Source: Corynebacterium falsenii (GTDB lineage Bacteria; Actinomycetota; Actinomycetes; Mycobacteriales; Mycobacteriaceae). Taken from it: DNA of 64,000 nt. The position numbers and the translations under genes are program-made. The notes beneath the pieces were generated by a model. It was not told where the DNA came from. It made no database searches and worked only from the letters and a program-made list of their open reading frames with translations. The DNA is taken from the NCBI GenBank assembly GCA_001054945.1, contig JVKJ01000005.1, positions 744,001-808,000 on the forward strand, read 5' to 3'. Shown here piece after piece: positions 36,181-45,141 of the stretch. Positions within the stretch are counted from its first letter, which is position 1. Every line of letters starts with the position of its first letter.

Positions 36181-37443
36181 ATGGCGTTGAAGCGCACGAA
36201 GCTGGTCGCAACAGTCGCTGTCGCGGGGATGGCCCTGAGTTCGTGCTCCATTGGCCAACCCAAGGGCAAGGGAAACACCCCAGAGTCACAGACTGCGCAC
36301 GGCCCCATCACCTTCGCCATGGGCAAGAATGACACGGACAAACTGCGTCCGGTGATCGATAAGTGGAACAAGCAACACCCCGAGGAAAAGGTCCGACTGC
36401 AGGAGTTGGCTGGCGAAGCTGACGCTCAACGCGACACCTTGGTGCAGTCACTGGAATCCGGCAGCGGCGACATGGATGTCATGGCCTTGGACGTGGTGTG
36501 GACTGCACAGTTTGCCGCCCACGGGTGGCTGGCACCGCTGGAGGGACAGCTGCACACCGATACCTCCCAATTGCTCAAGGCTCCGGTCGAATCTGCGACC
36601 TACCGGGACAAGTTGTACGCTCTGCCGCAGAACACGAATGGCCAATTGCTCTTCCGCAACAAGGAACTGGTCCGGGACGCCCCAAAGAATTGGGACGATC
36701 TCAAGCACAAGTGCACGACCATCAAGAATCAAGACTGCCTCAACATGCAGTTGAAGCAATACGAGGGCTTGACCGTCACCACGGCCAGCTTCATGGACGG
36801 ATGGGGTGGCAGCATCGCCGACGAGCTCGCCTCCCCGACCGTCACCAAGAAGGAATCACAAGAAGGCCTGCAGGCCCTCGTCGATGCCTACCAAGATAAG
36901 ACCATCGCCTCTAGCTCCACGGGGTCAACGGAGGAGGAGACCAACCTCGCCTTCACTCAGGGTCAATCGGCGATGGCTGTGAACTGGCCCTACATGTACG
37001 GTTCCTCGCAAGAGGACGGGTCTGCTGTGAAAGACAAAGTTGACGTGTCCCCCATCGTTGGGAAGAACGGTGTGGGCGTCTCGACCTTGGGCGGGTACAA
37101 CAACGCCATCAACGTCAACTCCGAGCACAAGGCCACTGCAAAAGCCTTCATCGAATTCATCGTCAACGAGGAGAACCAGAAGTCATTCGCCGAAGCCTCC
37201 TTCCCACCGGTGCTCGCTTCGATCTACGACGATCCTCAGATCCAGAAGGACCAGCCATTCATGCCCGCCCTGAAGGAGACGTTGGAGCACGCGAAGCCTC
37301 GCCCGCAGTCGCCCACCTATGACGCGGTCTCGAAGGCAGTGCAGGACAATGCGTACGCCGCTCTCACCGAAGGACGGCCGGTAGACCAAGCTACGAAAGA
37401 TATGGACATCGCTATCAAGACAGCTCAGGGGGCAGAAGGCTAA
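36181..37443 (+). CDS. sugar-binding lipoprotein of ABC importer (TusE/LpqY-like)
   Basis: 420 residues. The signal peptide has a basic start and lipobox ALSSC (Cys22), so it is anchored on the outer face of the membrane. It has the family 1 solute-binding fold: PITFAMGKNDTDKLRPVIDKWNKQHP, LESGSGDMDVMALDVVWTAQFA, LYALPQNTNGQLLFRN and GVSTLGGYNNAINVNS. The permease gene begins within its stop codon (TAATG), so translation is coupled. The 176-bp gap from the ATPase gene may carry a second promoter. Substrate trehalose or another alpha-glucoside, inferred from context. Confidence 0.87.
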   Translation: MALKRTKLVATVAVAGMALSSCSIGQPKGKGNTPESQTAHGPITFAMGKNDTDKLRPVIDKWNKQHPEEKVRLQELAGEADAQRDTLVQSLESGSGDMDVMALDVVWTAQFAAHGWLAPLEGQLHTDTSQLLKAPVESATYRDKLYALPQNTNGQLLFRNKELVRDAPKNWDDLKHKCTTIKNQDCLNMQLKQYEGLTVTTASFMDGWGGSIADELASPTVTKKESQEGLQALVDAYQDKTIASSSTGSTEEETNLAFTQGQSAMAVNWPYMYGSSQEDGSAVKDKVDVSPIVGKNGVGVSTLGGYNNAINVNSEHKATAKAFIEFIVNEENQKSFAEASFPPVLASIYDDPQIQKDQPFMPALKETLEHAKPRPQSPTYDAVSKAVQDNAYAALTEGRPVDQATKDMDIAIKTAQGAEG

Positions 37444-38573
37444 TGAGCTCCCAACATCCGACCGTGTCCGCCCCCGCCTCACGTCCGGCTCGCTCGAAGC
37501 CTAACCTCCGGGCGCTGTGGTTGATCGGCCCGGCCATGCTTCTGCTCGCCGTGGTCATCGGCTATCCCATCGTGCGGGCGGTGGTGATGAGCTTCCAGCA
37601 AAACGAGCACGTGGACCCCGCCACCGGCATGTTTGTCCAGGGCGGTTTCGCTGGCATCGATCACTACCTCTACTGGCTGACACAGCGATGCCTCGACCCC
37701 TCTGGACACGCGATGACCTGCGCGCCGGGCGTCTTGTCCTCGGACTTCTGGCCGGCCCTGGGGATCACCCTCTTCTTCGTCGTCGTGTCCGTCGTGCTGG
37801 AGACGATCCTGGGACTCTGGATGGCGATGGTGATGAACCGCAGCTTCATCGGCCGGGGTTTGCTGCGCGCCGCCGTTCTCGTGCCCTGGGCAATCCCCAC
37901 CGCCGTGACAGCCAAACTGTGGCAATTCATCTTCGCCGATCAAGGCATCATCAACTCCCTCTTTCACACGGACATCCATTGGACCACCGATCCCTGGGCT
38001 GCCCGTGCTGCCGTGATCATCGCGGATGTATGGAAGACTGCCCCGTTCATGGCGCTGCTCATTCTCGCCGGCCTGCAAATGGTGCCGCAGGGTGTGTATG
38101 AAGCAGCCCGGGTTGACGGTGCGAGCCGCTGGCAGCAATTCACCAACATCACTCTGCCCCTCATCAAGCCGGCATTGATGGTCGCGGTTCTGTTCCGCAC
38201 CCTCGATGCCCTGCGCATGTATGACCTCCCCGTCATCATGATCAGCGAATCCTCAAACTCCCCCACCGCCGTACTGAGCCAATTGGTCATCGCGGATACC
38301 AAGCAGGGGCATTACTATTCAGCATCTGCGCTGTCCACCCTCGTCTTCCTGCTCATCTTCGCCGTCGCCTTCATCATGGTGAAGTACTTGGGCGCCGACA
38401 TCGCAGGCACGCAAAACATGCCCACTTCCCAGCGCACCAAGCGCCGTTCGTCACAGCGTGGGCCATCCCAGCATCAGCAGCTCGGCTCGGGCGGCCGTGG
38501 ATCAGTTGACCAGCATGGCGCCGGGCACCGTGGCGTCCACAATTCCAACGACCGGGAGGCTCACAATGCGTAA
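37443..38573 (+). CDS. sugar ABC transporter permease (MalF type)
   Basis: 376 residues with six membrane helices and the EAA loop YEAARVDGASRWQQFTNITL. The segment between TM1 and TM2 is enlarged (residues about 55-95) and contains two Cys. The C-terminal ~55 residues are a Ser/Gln/Gly/His-rich hydrophilic tail not expected in this family. Its last 8 bp overlap the next permease, and part of that tail may be a by-product of the overlap. It starts in the TAATG overlap with the binding-protein gene. Confidence 0.9.
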   Translation: MSSQHPTVSAPASRPARSKPNLRALWLIGPAMLLLAVVIGYPIVRAVVMSFQQNEHVDPATGMFVQGGFAGIDHYLYWLTQRCLDPSGHAMTCAPGVLSSDFWPALGITLFFVVVSVVLETILGLWMAMVMNRSFIGRGLLRAAVLVPWAIPTAVTAKLWQFIFADQGIINSLFHTDIHWTTDPWAARAAVIIADVWKTAPFMALLILAGLQMVPQGVYEAARVDGASRWQQFTNITLPLIKPALMVAVLFRTLDALRMYDLPVIMISESSNSPTAVLSQLVIADTKQGHYYSASALSTLVFLLIFAVAFIMVKYLGADIAGTQNMPTSQRTKRRSSQRGPSQHQQLGSGGRGSVDQHGAGHRGVHNSNDREAHNA

Positions 38574-39384
38574 GGTTCGTGACTACCTCGGGGTTCTCTT
38601 CATCCTCGTGTGGGGGCTGGCGCCCTTTTACTGGATGGTGGTCACGGCCCTGCGAGACAAGCGGTACACGTTCTCAACGAACCCCCTCCCCAGCCACCTG
38701 ACCTTGGACAACTTCCGGGAAGCGCTGGCCACGGACGCGGGAAACAACTTCCTGCGCGCGATCGGCAACAGCCTTATTATTGGCGCGGCGACCACCCTGA
38801 TCGCGCTGGTGGTTGGAGTGTTCACGGCCTACGCCCTCGCGCGCGTGGATTTCCCGGGGAAGGGATTGGTCACGGGCATCATCCTCGCGGCCTCTATGTT
38901 CCCGGGGATCGCACTGGTGACGCCACTGTTCCAGCTCTTTTCCAATCTGGGGTGGATTGGTGGATACCAGGCCCTGATCATCCCGAATATCAGTTTTGTG
39001 TTGCCCCTGACCGTGTATACGTTGACCAGCTTCTTCCGCGAGCTGCCGTGGAAGCTAGAAGAGGCGGCGCGGGTCGATGGGGCGTCGCGGGGACTCGCGT
39101 TTCGGAAGGTGATCTTGCCGCTGGCCACGCCGGCATTGTTCACCACGGCGATCCTGGCATTCATCGCGACGTGGAATGAGTTCATGCTGGCCAAGCAGCT
39201 GTCCACCACGCATAGTGAACCGGTGACGGTGGCGATTGCACGGTTCTCCGGCGCCAGCTCCTTCGAGTTCCCCTATGCGGCCACGATGGCTGCAGGTGCC
39301 CTTGTGACGGTTCCTTTGGTCATCATGGTCCTGGTGTTCCAACGGCGGATCGTGAGCGGACTGACTGCCGGCGGGGTGAAGTAG
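38566..39384 (+). CDS. sugar ABC transporter permease (MalG type)
   Basis: 272 residues from ATG 38566 (GGGAGG ribosome binding site). Six membrane helices; EAA loop EEAARVDGASRGLAFRKVIL. An upstream ATG at 38458 is open in the same frame but has no support. It forms the membrane channel with the preceding permease. Confidence 0.92.
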   Translation: MRKVRDYLGVLFILVWGLAPFYWMVVTALRDKRYTFSTNPLPSHLTLDNFREALATDAGNNFLRAIGNSLIIGAATTLIALVVGVFTAYALARVDFPGKGLVTGIILAASMFPGIALVTPLFQLFSNLGWIGGYQALIIPNISFVLPLTVYTLTSFFRELPWKLEEAARVDGASRGLAFRKVILPLATPALFTTAILAFIATWNEFMLAKQLSTTHSEPVTVAIARFSGASSFEFPYAATMAAGALVTVPLVIMVLVFQRRIVSGLTAGGVK

Positions 39385-39387
39385 CCG

Positions 39388-39609
39388 ATGGGGGTGCCGC
39401 GAGACCAGTCCTCGGATCCGTCTGAGGCGCGGCGGCGGAAGCTGTGGTGGGAATCCGCGGTGGGGTTTCTTTTGTTCTTTACGGTGCTGGCCGGGGTGCA
39501 GGCCGTGTGGAACGCGTTCCGGCCCGACCCCTCAGTTGGTCCCGCGGTGGTCTTCGCGGTTCTGCTGCTGGCGAGCGCCCTGGTCTGGCGAGTGTACAGA
39601 CGGCATTAA
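39388..39609 (+). CDS. small two-helix membrane protein linked to the sugar importer
   Basis: 73 residues. A basic N-terminus (RRRK) precedes two membrane helices (about 25-41 and 51-68). The start is 3 bp after the permease stop, and the gene ends the transport operon. C. glutamicum carries a small membrane-protein gene inside its trehalose importer operon; whether this is a relocated counterpart needs an alignment. It has no known motif. Confidence 0.65.
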   Translation: MGVPRDQSSDPSEARRRKLWWESAVGFLLFFTVLAGVQAVWNAFRPDPSVGPAVVFAVLLLASALVWRVYRRH

Positions 39610-39616
39610 GCGGTAG

Positions 39617-39931
39617 TCAGTGCTGCTCGAAGACCTCGGAGGACAGTTCCCCATGGCGAGAACAATTCGCGATCCATCCCGTGGGCAGCACTTGAACAGT
39701 CATGCGGCGTCCGCACTGGGCGCAGTATCGAGGGGCGTCCAGCCCAACCAACTGAGACGGTGAGTGATGGCGTGCCTGGCCGGTCTTCTTATGCACGCCG
39801 GTGGCCAGCTCCACCCCGGTGAACGGGTCGAAGAGGGCCTCCTGCCCGCGGGCGTAGAGCGTGAGGAGATCGGCGGGATCGACGTGCGGTGCGCTCACGG
39901 GCGCGGTAGAAAACGGCGCTGCCTTAGACAC
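39617..39931 (-). CDS. bsaP: biotin synthase auxiliary protein BsaP
   Basis: 104 residues from a GTG overlapping the bioB stop by 8 bp. Recently described in mycobacteria (Rv1590) as a small iron-sulphur protein needed for BioB activity. Three cysteines, C70, C73 ([10 protein letters not shown]) and C90 (NCSRHG), could hold the cluster. The segment [15 protein letters not shown] at the N-terminal side is typical. Translation is coupled to bioB, which fits a dedicated partner. Confidence 0.85.
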   Translation of the reverse strand: MSKAAPFSTAPVSAPHVDPADLLTLYARGQEALFDPFTGVELATGVHKKTGQARHHSPSQLVGLDAPRYCAQCGRRMTVQVLPTGWIANCSRHGELSSEVFEQH

Positions 39932-40964
39932 TGCGATTCAGCACCTTGATTGGCAGGCTGAGGCGGTCCAGCATGTCGATGTCCTGCTCCTGCGGGCGCC
40001 CCAGGGTCGTGAGGTAATTGCCCACGATCACCGCGTTGATGCCGCCGAGCAGGCCTTGCTCGGCTCCGAAGTCGCCCAGTGTCAGCTCGCGGCCGCCGGC
40101 GAAGCGCAGCGTAGTGCGGGGCAAAGCCAGGCGGAAGGCTCCCACCGCCCGCAGCGCGTCGCTGCCCTCCATGACAGGCATGTTTTCGAAAGGAGTGCCC
40201 GGGCGCGGGTCGAGGAAGTTCATCGGTACTTCGTGCGGCTCCAGGGAGGCCAGATCCATGGCGAATTCCGCGCGCTGTTCCAGGCTCTCTCCCATTCCGA
40301 GGATGCCGCCGCAGCAGACTTCCATCCCGGATTCCTTCACCATCCGGAGCGTGTCGAAGCGCTCCTCCCAGCTGTGGGTGGTGACCACCTCGGGGAAATG
40401 GCTACGTGAGGTCTCCAGGTTGTGGTTGTAGCGGTGCACTCCGATGGCCGCCAGCCGGTCGACCTGTTCCTGCGAGAGGATGCCCACGGAGGCGGCGACA
40501 TCGATGTCCACCTCGGCACGGATGGCCTCCACCGCGGACTCCAGCTGCTGCATCAGCTTCTCGTCCGGGCCCTTGACGGCCGCCACGATGCAGAATTCCG
40601 TCGCACCGGTCTTGGCGGTTTGCTTGGCCTGTTCCACCAGTAGCGGAATGTCCAACCACACGGACCGGACCGGCGATTCGAACATGCCAGATTGGCTGCA
40701 GAAGTGGCAGTCCTCTGGGCAGCCACCGGTTTTCAGGCTCACGATGCCCTCGACCTCAACTTCTTCGCCGCACCACTTCACGCGGACCTCGTGGGCCAGC
40801 TTCAGCAGCTCCGGGATCTGCTCGTCGGGCAACTGAAGCACCTCGAGGGTCTGCTCATAGTTCAGGGCCGTGCCTTCTTCCAGCACCTGGGCTCGGGCTG
40901 TCTTCAGGATCTCCGCAGGCTCTGGAGTCTGGTTCGTCTTGCTCGCAGTATCAGGGATCGTCAT
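39924..40964 (-). CDS. bioB: biotin synthase
   Basis: 346 residues. Radical SAM enzyme inserting sulphur into dethiobiotin. The SAM cluster motif is [10 protein letters not shown] (CxxxCxxC). Further cluster ligands include [12 protein letters not shown], and the Arg ligand region is [14 protein letters not shown] 40964 is preferred over a start 10 codons upstream, because a -35/-10 pair (TTGAAC-17-TAGGGT) would otherwise lie in the coding region. bioF, bioD and bioA are not in the window. Regulated by a BioQ-type operator overlapping the -35. Confidence 0.96.
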   Translation of the reverse strand: MTIPDTASKTNQTPEPAEILKTARAQVLEEGTALNYEQTLEVLQLPDEQIPELLKLAHEVRVKWCGEEVEVEGIVSLKTGGCPEDCHFCSQSGMFESPVRSVWLDIPLLVEQAKQTAKTGATEFCIVAAVKGPDEKLMQQLESAVEAIRAEVDIDVAASVGILSQEQVDRLAAIGVHRYNHNLETSRSHFPEVVTTHSWEERFDTLRMVKESGMEVCCGGILGMGESLEQRAEFAMDLASLEPHEVPMNFLDPRPGTPFENMPVMEGSDALRAVGAFRLALPRTTLRFAGGRELTLGDFGAEQGLLGGINAVIVGNYLTTLGRPQEQDIDMLDRLSLPIKVLNRSV

Positions 40965-40972
40965 GGATATTG

Positions 40973-41001
40973 ACCCTATCCCGCCGCTGAACACCGTTCA
41001 A
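40973..41001 (-). promoter_or_regulatory. bioB promoter
   Basis: Minus strand TTGAAC (41001-40996), 17-nt spacer, TAGGGT (40978-40973), then 8 nt to the ATG. The mRNA would have no or almost no leader. Confidence 0.6.
40988..41000. promoter_or_regulatory. BioQ-type biotin operator
   Basis: TGAAC-ACC-GTTCA is a perfect 13-bp palindrome. The known corynebacterial BioQ motif is TGAAC-N3-GTTAC. It covers the -35 of the bioB promoter, as expected for a repressor. The repressor gene is not in this window. Confidence 0.75.
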
Positions 41002-41060
41002 GAATTCGCGAAAGTCACCTCCACACTGGCCACCGCAGCGCCTAGGGAAATCAGTGCGCA

Positions 41061-41612
41061 CTAACGGAAAAGTCGCTTCGCCGCATTCCACACGATGGCC
41101 GCTGCCTCTCGCACGTATGCCTTCGGCAGCGCCCTCAGCGGGGTCCGCGCCCCCACCACCGTGGCCCGGATCTGCCCGTCATCACCCCACACGTGTTCCA
41201 CCGTCTGCCGGGTGCGGAACATATGAAAGTCGCTGGTCACCACCGCAACCGCCGTCGGCCGATCGGTCACGTGGGGCAGGAGGTCGCGGCTGTAGGCCAG
41301 GTTCTCCTCGGTGCTCGTCGCCCGATCTTCCTTATGGACGCCACGACCATCGTTATCCTCATCTCCTCGGACCGGGCTGCCCGAACGATCGCGCAGATAT
41401 TCAGCCATGGCGTGCGCCTCGCTACAGACCTCGTCCTCCCCTCGTCCACCAGAAACAATGATGACGGCATCACTATGTGAGCGGTGGATTTGGATAGCTT
41501 TGTCCAATCGTCGAGCCAAAAGAGGGCTCGGTCGGTCGCCGCGCAAACCGGCACCGAGCACCACAATGGCGTCCACAACTCCCTCTACCCGGTGTGAACG
41601 AACTACTGGCAT
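41061..41612 (-). CDS. YdcF/SanA-like (DUF218) family protein
   Basis: 183 residues from ATG 41612, which overlaps the purE stop (TAATG). The fold is recognised by DAIVVLGAGLRGDRPSPLLARRLDKA, IIVSGGRGEDE with the EA...MA helix, and VVTSDFHMFRTR. DUF218 proteins include envelope proteins of uncertain function. No membrane segment or signal is seen here. A charged insertion (SPVRGDEDNDGRG) interrupts the central region. A much longer open frame upstream overlaps purE and is not believed. Confidence 0.82.
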   Translation of the reverse strand: MPVVRSHRVEGVVDAIVVLGAGLRGDRPSPLLARRLDKAIQIHRSHSDAVIIVSGGRGEDEVCSEAHAMAEYLRDRSGSPVRGDEDNDGRGVHKEDRATSTEENLAYSRDLLPHVTDRPTAVAVVTSDFHMFRTRQTVEHVWGDDGQIRATVVGARTPLRALPKAYVREAAAIVWNAAKRLFR

Positions 41613-42142
41613 TACTCGCCCATCAACCTCTGTTGTAGAGCGCGGTCTTTCTGGAGCACCTGCTCCTTCATATTCTCCTGGTAGTCGACCATCTTCTGCA
41701 TGAGATCGGCATCGGCCACCGCGAGAGTGCGGACAGCGAGCAGGCCAGCGTTTTTGGCTCCATCGATGGAGACAGTGGCGGTCGGCACACCGGAGGGCAT
41801 CTGCACGATGGAGAGTAGCGAGTCCAGACCATCGAGATTTCCCAGGGCGCGGGGAATGCCGATGACGGGCAGTGGCGTGGCAGCCGCGACCATGCCCGGC
41901 AGGTGGGCAGCTCCCCCAGCGCACGCAATGATGACCTTGATGCCACTGGTGTGGGCCCGGCGAGCGTAGTCGAGCATGCGCTCCGGGGTGCGGTGAGCGG
42001 AGACCACGCCCACTTCGAATCGAATGCCGAATTCGGCGAGGACCTCAGCCGCGGGAGCCACGGTCGGCCAGTCCGAATCCGAACCCATCACGATGCCGAC
42101 GAGCGGCCCCTCCGTCTGCGGGGCGACCTGTGCTTCATTCAT
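41612..42142 (-). CDS. purE: N5-carboxyaminoimidazole ribonucleotide mutase
   Basis: 176 residues. Class I PurE, converting N5-CAIR to CAIR in purine synthesis. Motifs: [38 protein letters not shown] and [16 protein letters not shown]. It lies 58 bp after purK. The downstream DUF218 gene is coupled. Confidence 0.95.
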   Translation of the reverse strand: MNEAQVAPQTEGPLVGIVMGSDSDWPTVAPAAEVLAEFGIRFEVGVVSAHRTPERMLDYARRAHTSGIKVIIACAGGAAHLPGMVAAATPLPVIGIPRALGNLDGLDSLLSIVQMPSGVPTATVSIDGAKNAGLLAVRTLAVADADLMQKMVDYQENMKEQVLQKDRALQQRLMGE

Positions 42143-42200
42143 GTTCGAAAAGTACCTCTTTCGCTGTGATGGGACTGTCTTGGCTTTCCGCGGAGGCGGC

Positions 42201-43484
42201 TCACCTGGGGGACCAACCGTCCTCCCAGCGAGCGCTGACCAAGTATTGGGCCGCCAGCCGCGCCTCGCGGCGCAATTGTTTCACTGCATCCTCATCTGCG
42301 CAGCTGCCGCAGGTCAGGCTCAGGTTGACGTGGCCGATTTTGCGGCGCGGTCGCCACTGCTTGCCGTACATGTGGATCTTGGCTCCGGGGAACCGGCGCC
42401 ACACATCGTCCATGCGCTCGTGCATGGACTTTTCTGGATCTTCCTCCCCGCCGAGCACATTGGCCATCACCGTGGCGGGCGCTGTCAGCGCAGTCGAGCC
42501 CAAGGGCCGGTCCAACACCGCCCGCAAGTGCTGCTCGAACTGATCGGTCACACACCCGTTCTGTGTCCAGTGGCCTGTGTTGTGCGGGCGCATGGCCAAC
42601 TCGTTGATGAACAGCTCTGGCTGACCATTCGCATCCTCGACCTCAAAGAGCTCCACCGCCAGCACACCAGTCACGCCCAATTCGACAGCGATATCCTGGC
42701 ACAACTGGTGCGCATGCTCCACAATCTGCTCGCTACTGAACACGGCGGGAGCGATCGCTTCCACGCAGATCCCCTGTTCCTGCACGGACTCAACCACCGG
42801 CCAGGCGATGACCTCGCCAGAGGGCGTGCGGGCCACCATCGCAGACAGCTCGCGAACCAGGTCCACCTTCTTCTCTGCCATCACGGGAACCCCGTTGTGC
42901 AGTAGCCGGGACGTCAGATCCAGTGCCTCATCCCGGTCGGCTGGGAACCACACCCCTTTCCCGTCATATCCCCCGCGGCGGGCCTTCACGCACACAGCCC
43001 CGCCGGTGCTCTCCCAGAATCCCTCCATGTCCTGCACGCTCTCGATCCCCATGAATGGCGGGACGGGAGCCCCCGCCTCCCGCAGGCGCTTGCGCATGAC
43101 CAGCTTGTCCTGCGCGTTGATTAGGGCGGATGGTTGGGGTTGCACGTTGACGCCACGCTCGATCAGCTCATTGAGGAACTCATTCGGAACATGTTCATGG
43201 TCGAAAGTCACTGCATCCGAATCTCGCACCACGTCCATCACGTGCTCGCGCTGCTCGTAGTCCCCCAACACCACGTCTGCGGATACCTGCGCCGCAGAGG
43301 ATCCCGCCTCCGCAGCCAGCACCCGGCACGACAATCCCAGTTCCACGGCAGCATGTTGCATCATTCGGGCCAGTTGACCATCCCCGACGATGGTGATGAT
43401 GGGGGCGCCCGGCGCGTGGGCTGTATCTCGAGACAAGGACCAGTCGGCGTGGAGGTATTCCTTCGATTCAGCGTCTGTGCTCAC
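42201..43484 (-). CDS. purK: N5-carboxyaminoimidazole ribonucleotide synthase
   Basis: 427 residues. ATP-grasp enzyme turning AIR, bicarbonate and ATP into N5-CAIR. Begins around [18 protein letters not shown] (GxGQLxRM motif), then [21 protein letters not shown], and [29 protein letters not shown]. The start is GTG 43484; no clear ribosome binding site. Adjacent to purE. Confidence 0.95.
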   Translation of the reverse strand: MSTDAESKEYLHADWSLSRDTAHAPGAPIITIVGDGQLARMMQHAAVELGLSCRVLAAEAGSSAAQVSADVVLGDYEQREHVMDVVRDSDAVTFDHEHVPNEFLNELIERGVNVQPQPSALINAQDKLVMRKRLREAGAPVPPFMGIESVQDMEGFWESTGGAVCVKARRGGYDGKGVWFPADRDEALDLTSRLLHNGVPVMAEKKVDLVRELSAMVARTPSGEVIAWPVVESVQEQGICVEAIAPAVFSSEQIVEHAHQLCQDIAVELGVTGVLAVELFEVEDANGQPELFINELAMRPHNTGHWTQNGCVTDQFEQHLRAVLDRPLGSTALTAPATVMANVLGGEEDPEKSMHERMDDVWRRFPGAKIHMYGKQWRPRRKIGHVNLSLTCGSCADEDAVKQLRREARLAAQYLVSARWEDGWSPR

Positions 43485-43493
43485 GGGGCATCA

Positions 43494-44051
43494 CTATAGT
43501 GGCTCCACCTGGCTTCTAATAAGTCGCGTGAAGCGCTTGGCGTAAGGAACGTCCCGCAGCATCATGGGGTGACGGGTTCCGATCACATAGACCGCGACAT
43601 CCGATCCGCGGGAGCGCGCATCCACGATGTGCTGCAGCGGGACCTGAGAGATATAGGAACGGATATGTCCGGTGGCCGTAATCAATCGATGATCGGTCAA
43701 GACCACCCGCGACCGCGCCCGGAAGACCAGGTGGCGAATGCAGCGGCGCCAGGCCAGCCACACCCACAGCAATAGCAACCCTCGTCGGGCCCACACGGCC
43801 ATCTCCCCGACTTGATCGGATACCTGCTCCATCACGTCCGTCGGATGCGGGAGGGTACGGCCTAATTGCTGTACCGCGACTTGGTCAAGGTAATGGTCCA
43901 GGGCCCCGATTCCGAACCAGATCACACCAGTGATCAGCAGCAGCTCCAGCAGCGGGAAGAACACAGAGCGGCGCGTGGGAATCAGTTCCGCCAGGATTAC
44001 CTCATCCGGAGCAAACTCGATTTTCCGCAGGTTGGGAAGGTTTTCACTCAT
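43494..44051 (-). CDS. PH-domain (bPH2-like) membrane protein
   Basis: 185 residues with one or two membrane helices (about 30-50 and 85-105). The C-terminal segment (SRVVLTDHRLITATGHIRSY, VPLQHIVDARSRGS) is a bacterial PH domain. Conserved upstream of purK in mycobacteria (Rv3278c). ATGA overlap with birA, so translation is coupled. The role is unknown. Confidence 0.8.
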   Translation of the reverse strand: MSENLPNLRKIEFAPDEVILAELIPTRRSVFFPLLELLLITGVIWFGIGALDHYLDQVAVQQLGRTLPHPTDVMEQVSDQVGEMAVWARRGLLLLWVWLAWRRCIRHLVFRARSRVVLTDHRLITATGHIRSYISQVPLQHIVDARSRGSDVAVYVIGTRHPMMLRDVPYAKRFTRLIRSQVEPL

Positions 44052-45055
44052 CCCTGAGAGTCCTCACGAGGATCCTTGCCGCTCTGCCCGTAGGACCATT
44101 CCGCTTCACCTGGGCGCACGTGGGTGACATCGCCGGCTGAGACAGTGCGTTTCTGACCATGATCATCCCGCACGATCAGGTCTCCGCCTTCAGACACGTC
44201 CACCGCACTGCCGAGGAGTTCGCGATCCCCCGGGAGGTAGACACGCACGGAGGAACCGACCGTGGCGCACAGTGTTCGATAGCGCGGCAGGATCGTCTGC
44301 GCCGCACCGCCGAGCCCTCTCCACCTCTTTAATTCTGCAGCCAGCTCGCCCAAGATCGCGATAGTCGCGTCCTCCCTCGTCGGGGAGATCGGTGCCTCGC
44401 CGTGGCGTCCCCCTCCTTCGGTATCGCCCCCACCGGCGGTGCTCCCTTCCGCTGCGGCCTCCCGAACGATCGAGGTCGCGTGGGCAACGGGAAGCTCTTC
44501 GGCCGTGAGATCAAAATTCACCCCGCACCCGATGATCACGGTGGGATGCGGATCCACGCTGACTGCCTCCACCAGGATCCCGGCCAGCTTCTTCCCGTTG
44601 ACCAGCACGTCATTCGGCCATTTGAGCTCCGCGGGCACAAACCCTGGGCGACCCGAATCGCCATCCGGAGCGGTCGCCTTCCTCACCCCATTGGCCACCG
44701 CCAGCCCCGTCAGCAACGGCAATAAGCCGAGCTTGGCTGGCGGCACGTCCTTGAGCTGGAGGAGCACAGAAAAAATCACCTGACTGTGCGCGGGCGCGGT
44801 CCACGGGCGGCCCAGCCGGCCGCGCCCGGCGGTCTGCTCTTCAGTCAGCAGCACGGTCATGTCCTTGACGGTGGTGCCGTCCCGGTCGGTGTTTTTGACG
44901 CGCTCGGCGAGATCGGTGTTGGTCGAGCCCGTTTGCGCGGAGATATCCACGTGGGAGTACCCCGCAGCATGGAGCCCCCGCACCACTGCCTCCACGTCCA
45001 ACGGGCGGCGCTGGGGTGTCCGCACTCTGTTTCTCTCTGCGCTGTCACCAGTCAT
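44048..45055 (-). CDS. birA: biotin-[acetyl-CoA-carboxylase] ligase
   Basis: 335 residues, class I without a DNA-binding domain. Attaches biotin to the BCCP domain of AccBC. Motifs: QTGSTNTDLAERV, AGRGRLGRPWTAP, LKWPNDVLVNGKKLAGILVE and GCGVNFDL. The loop after this contains a Gly/Glu-rich insertion (AAEGSTAGGGDTEGGGRHGE). The start is ATG 45055, with TAGACT 8 nt upstream. Divergent from accD. Confidence 0.93.
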   Translation of the reverse strand: MTGDSAERNRVRTPQRRPLDVEAVVRGLHAAGYSHVDISAQTGSTNTDLAERVKNTDRDGTTVKDMTVLLTEEQTAGRGRLGRPWTAPAHSQVIFSVLLQLKDVPPAKLGLLPLLTGLAVANGVRKATAPDGDSGRPGFVPAELKWPNDVLVNGKKLAGILVEAVSVDPHPTVIIGCGVNFDLTAEELPVAHATSIVREAAAEGSTAGGGDTEGGGRHGEAPISPTREDATIAILGELAAELKRWRGLGGAAQTILPRYRTLCATVGSSVRVYLPGDRELLGSAVDVSEGGDLIVRDDHGQKRTVSAGDVTHVRPGEAEWSYGQSGKDPREDSQG

Positions 45056-45128
45056 GGGTTCACAGTCTAACCTCCCATCCCAGCAACCCACCGCCATCAG
45101 CAGTGACAAATGCTGCCGGCCCATGACG

Positions 45129-45134
45129 TAAACT
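45129..45134 (+). promoter_or_regulatory. -10 box of accD (leaderless)
   Basis: TAAACT, 7 nt, ATG at 45142. No ribosome binding site. Confidence 0.5.
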
Positions 45135-45141
45135 ACGCCCC

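Noticed and set aside
41612..41924. N-terminal extension of the DUF218 protein by about 100 codons
   Set aside because: It would overlap purE in another frame with an atypical Arg/His/Cys-rich sequence; the TAATG start fits the family length.
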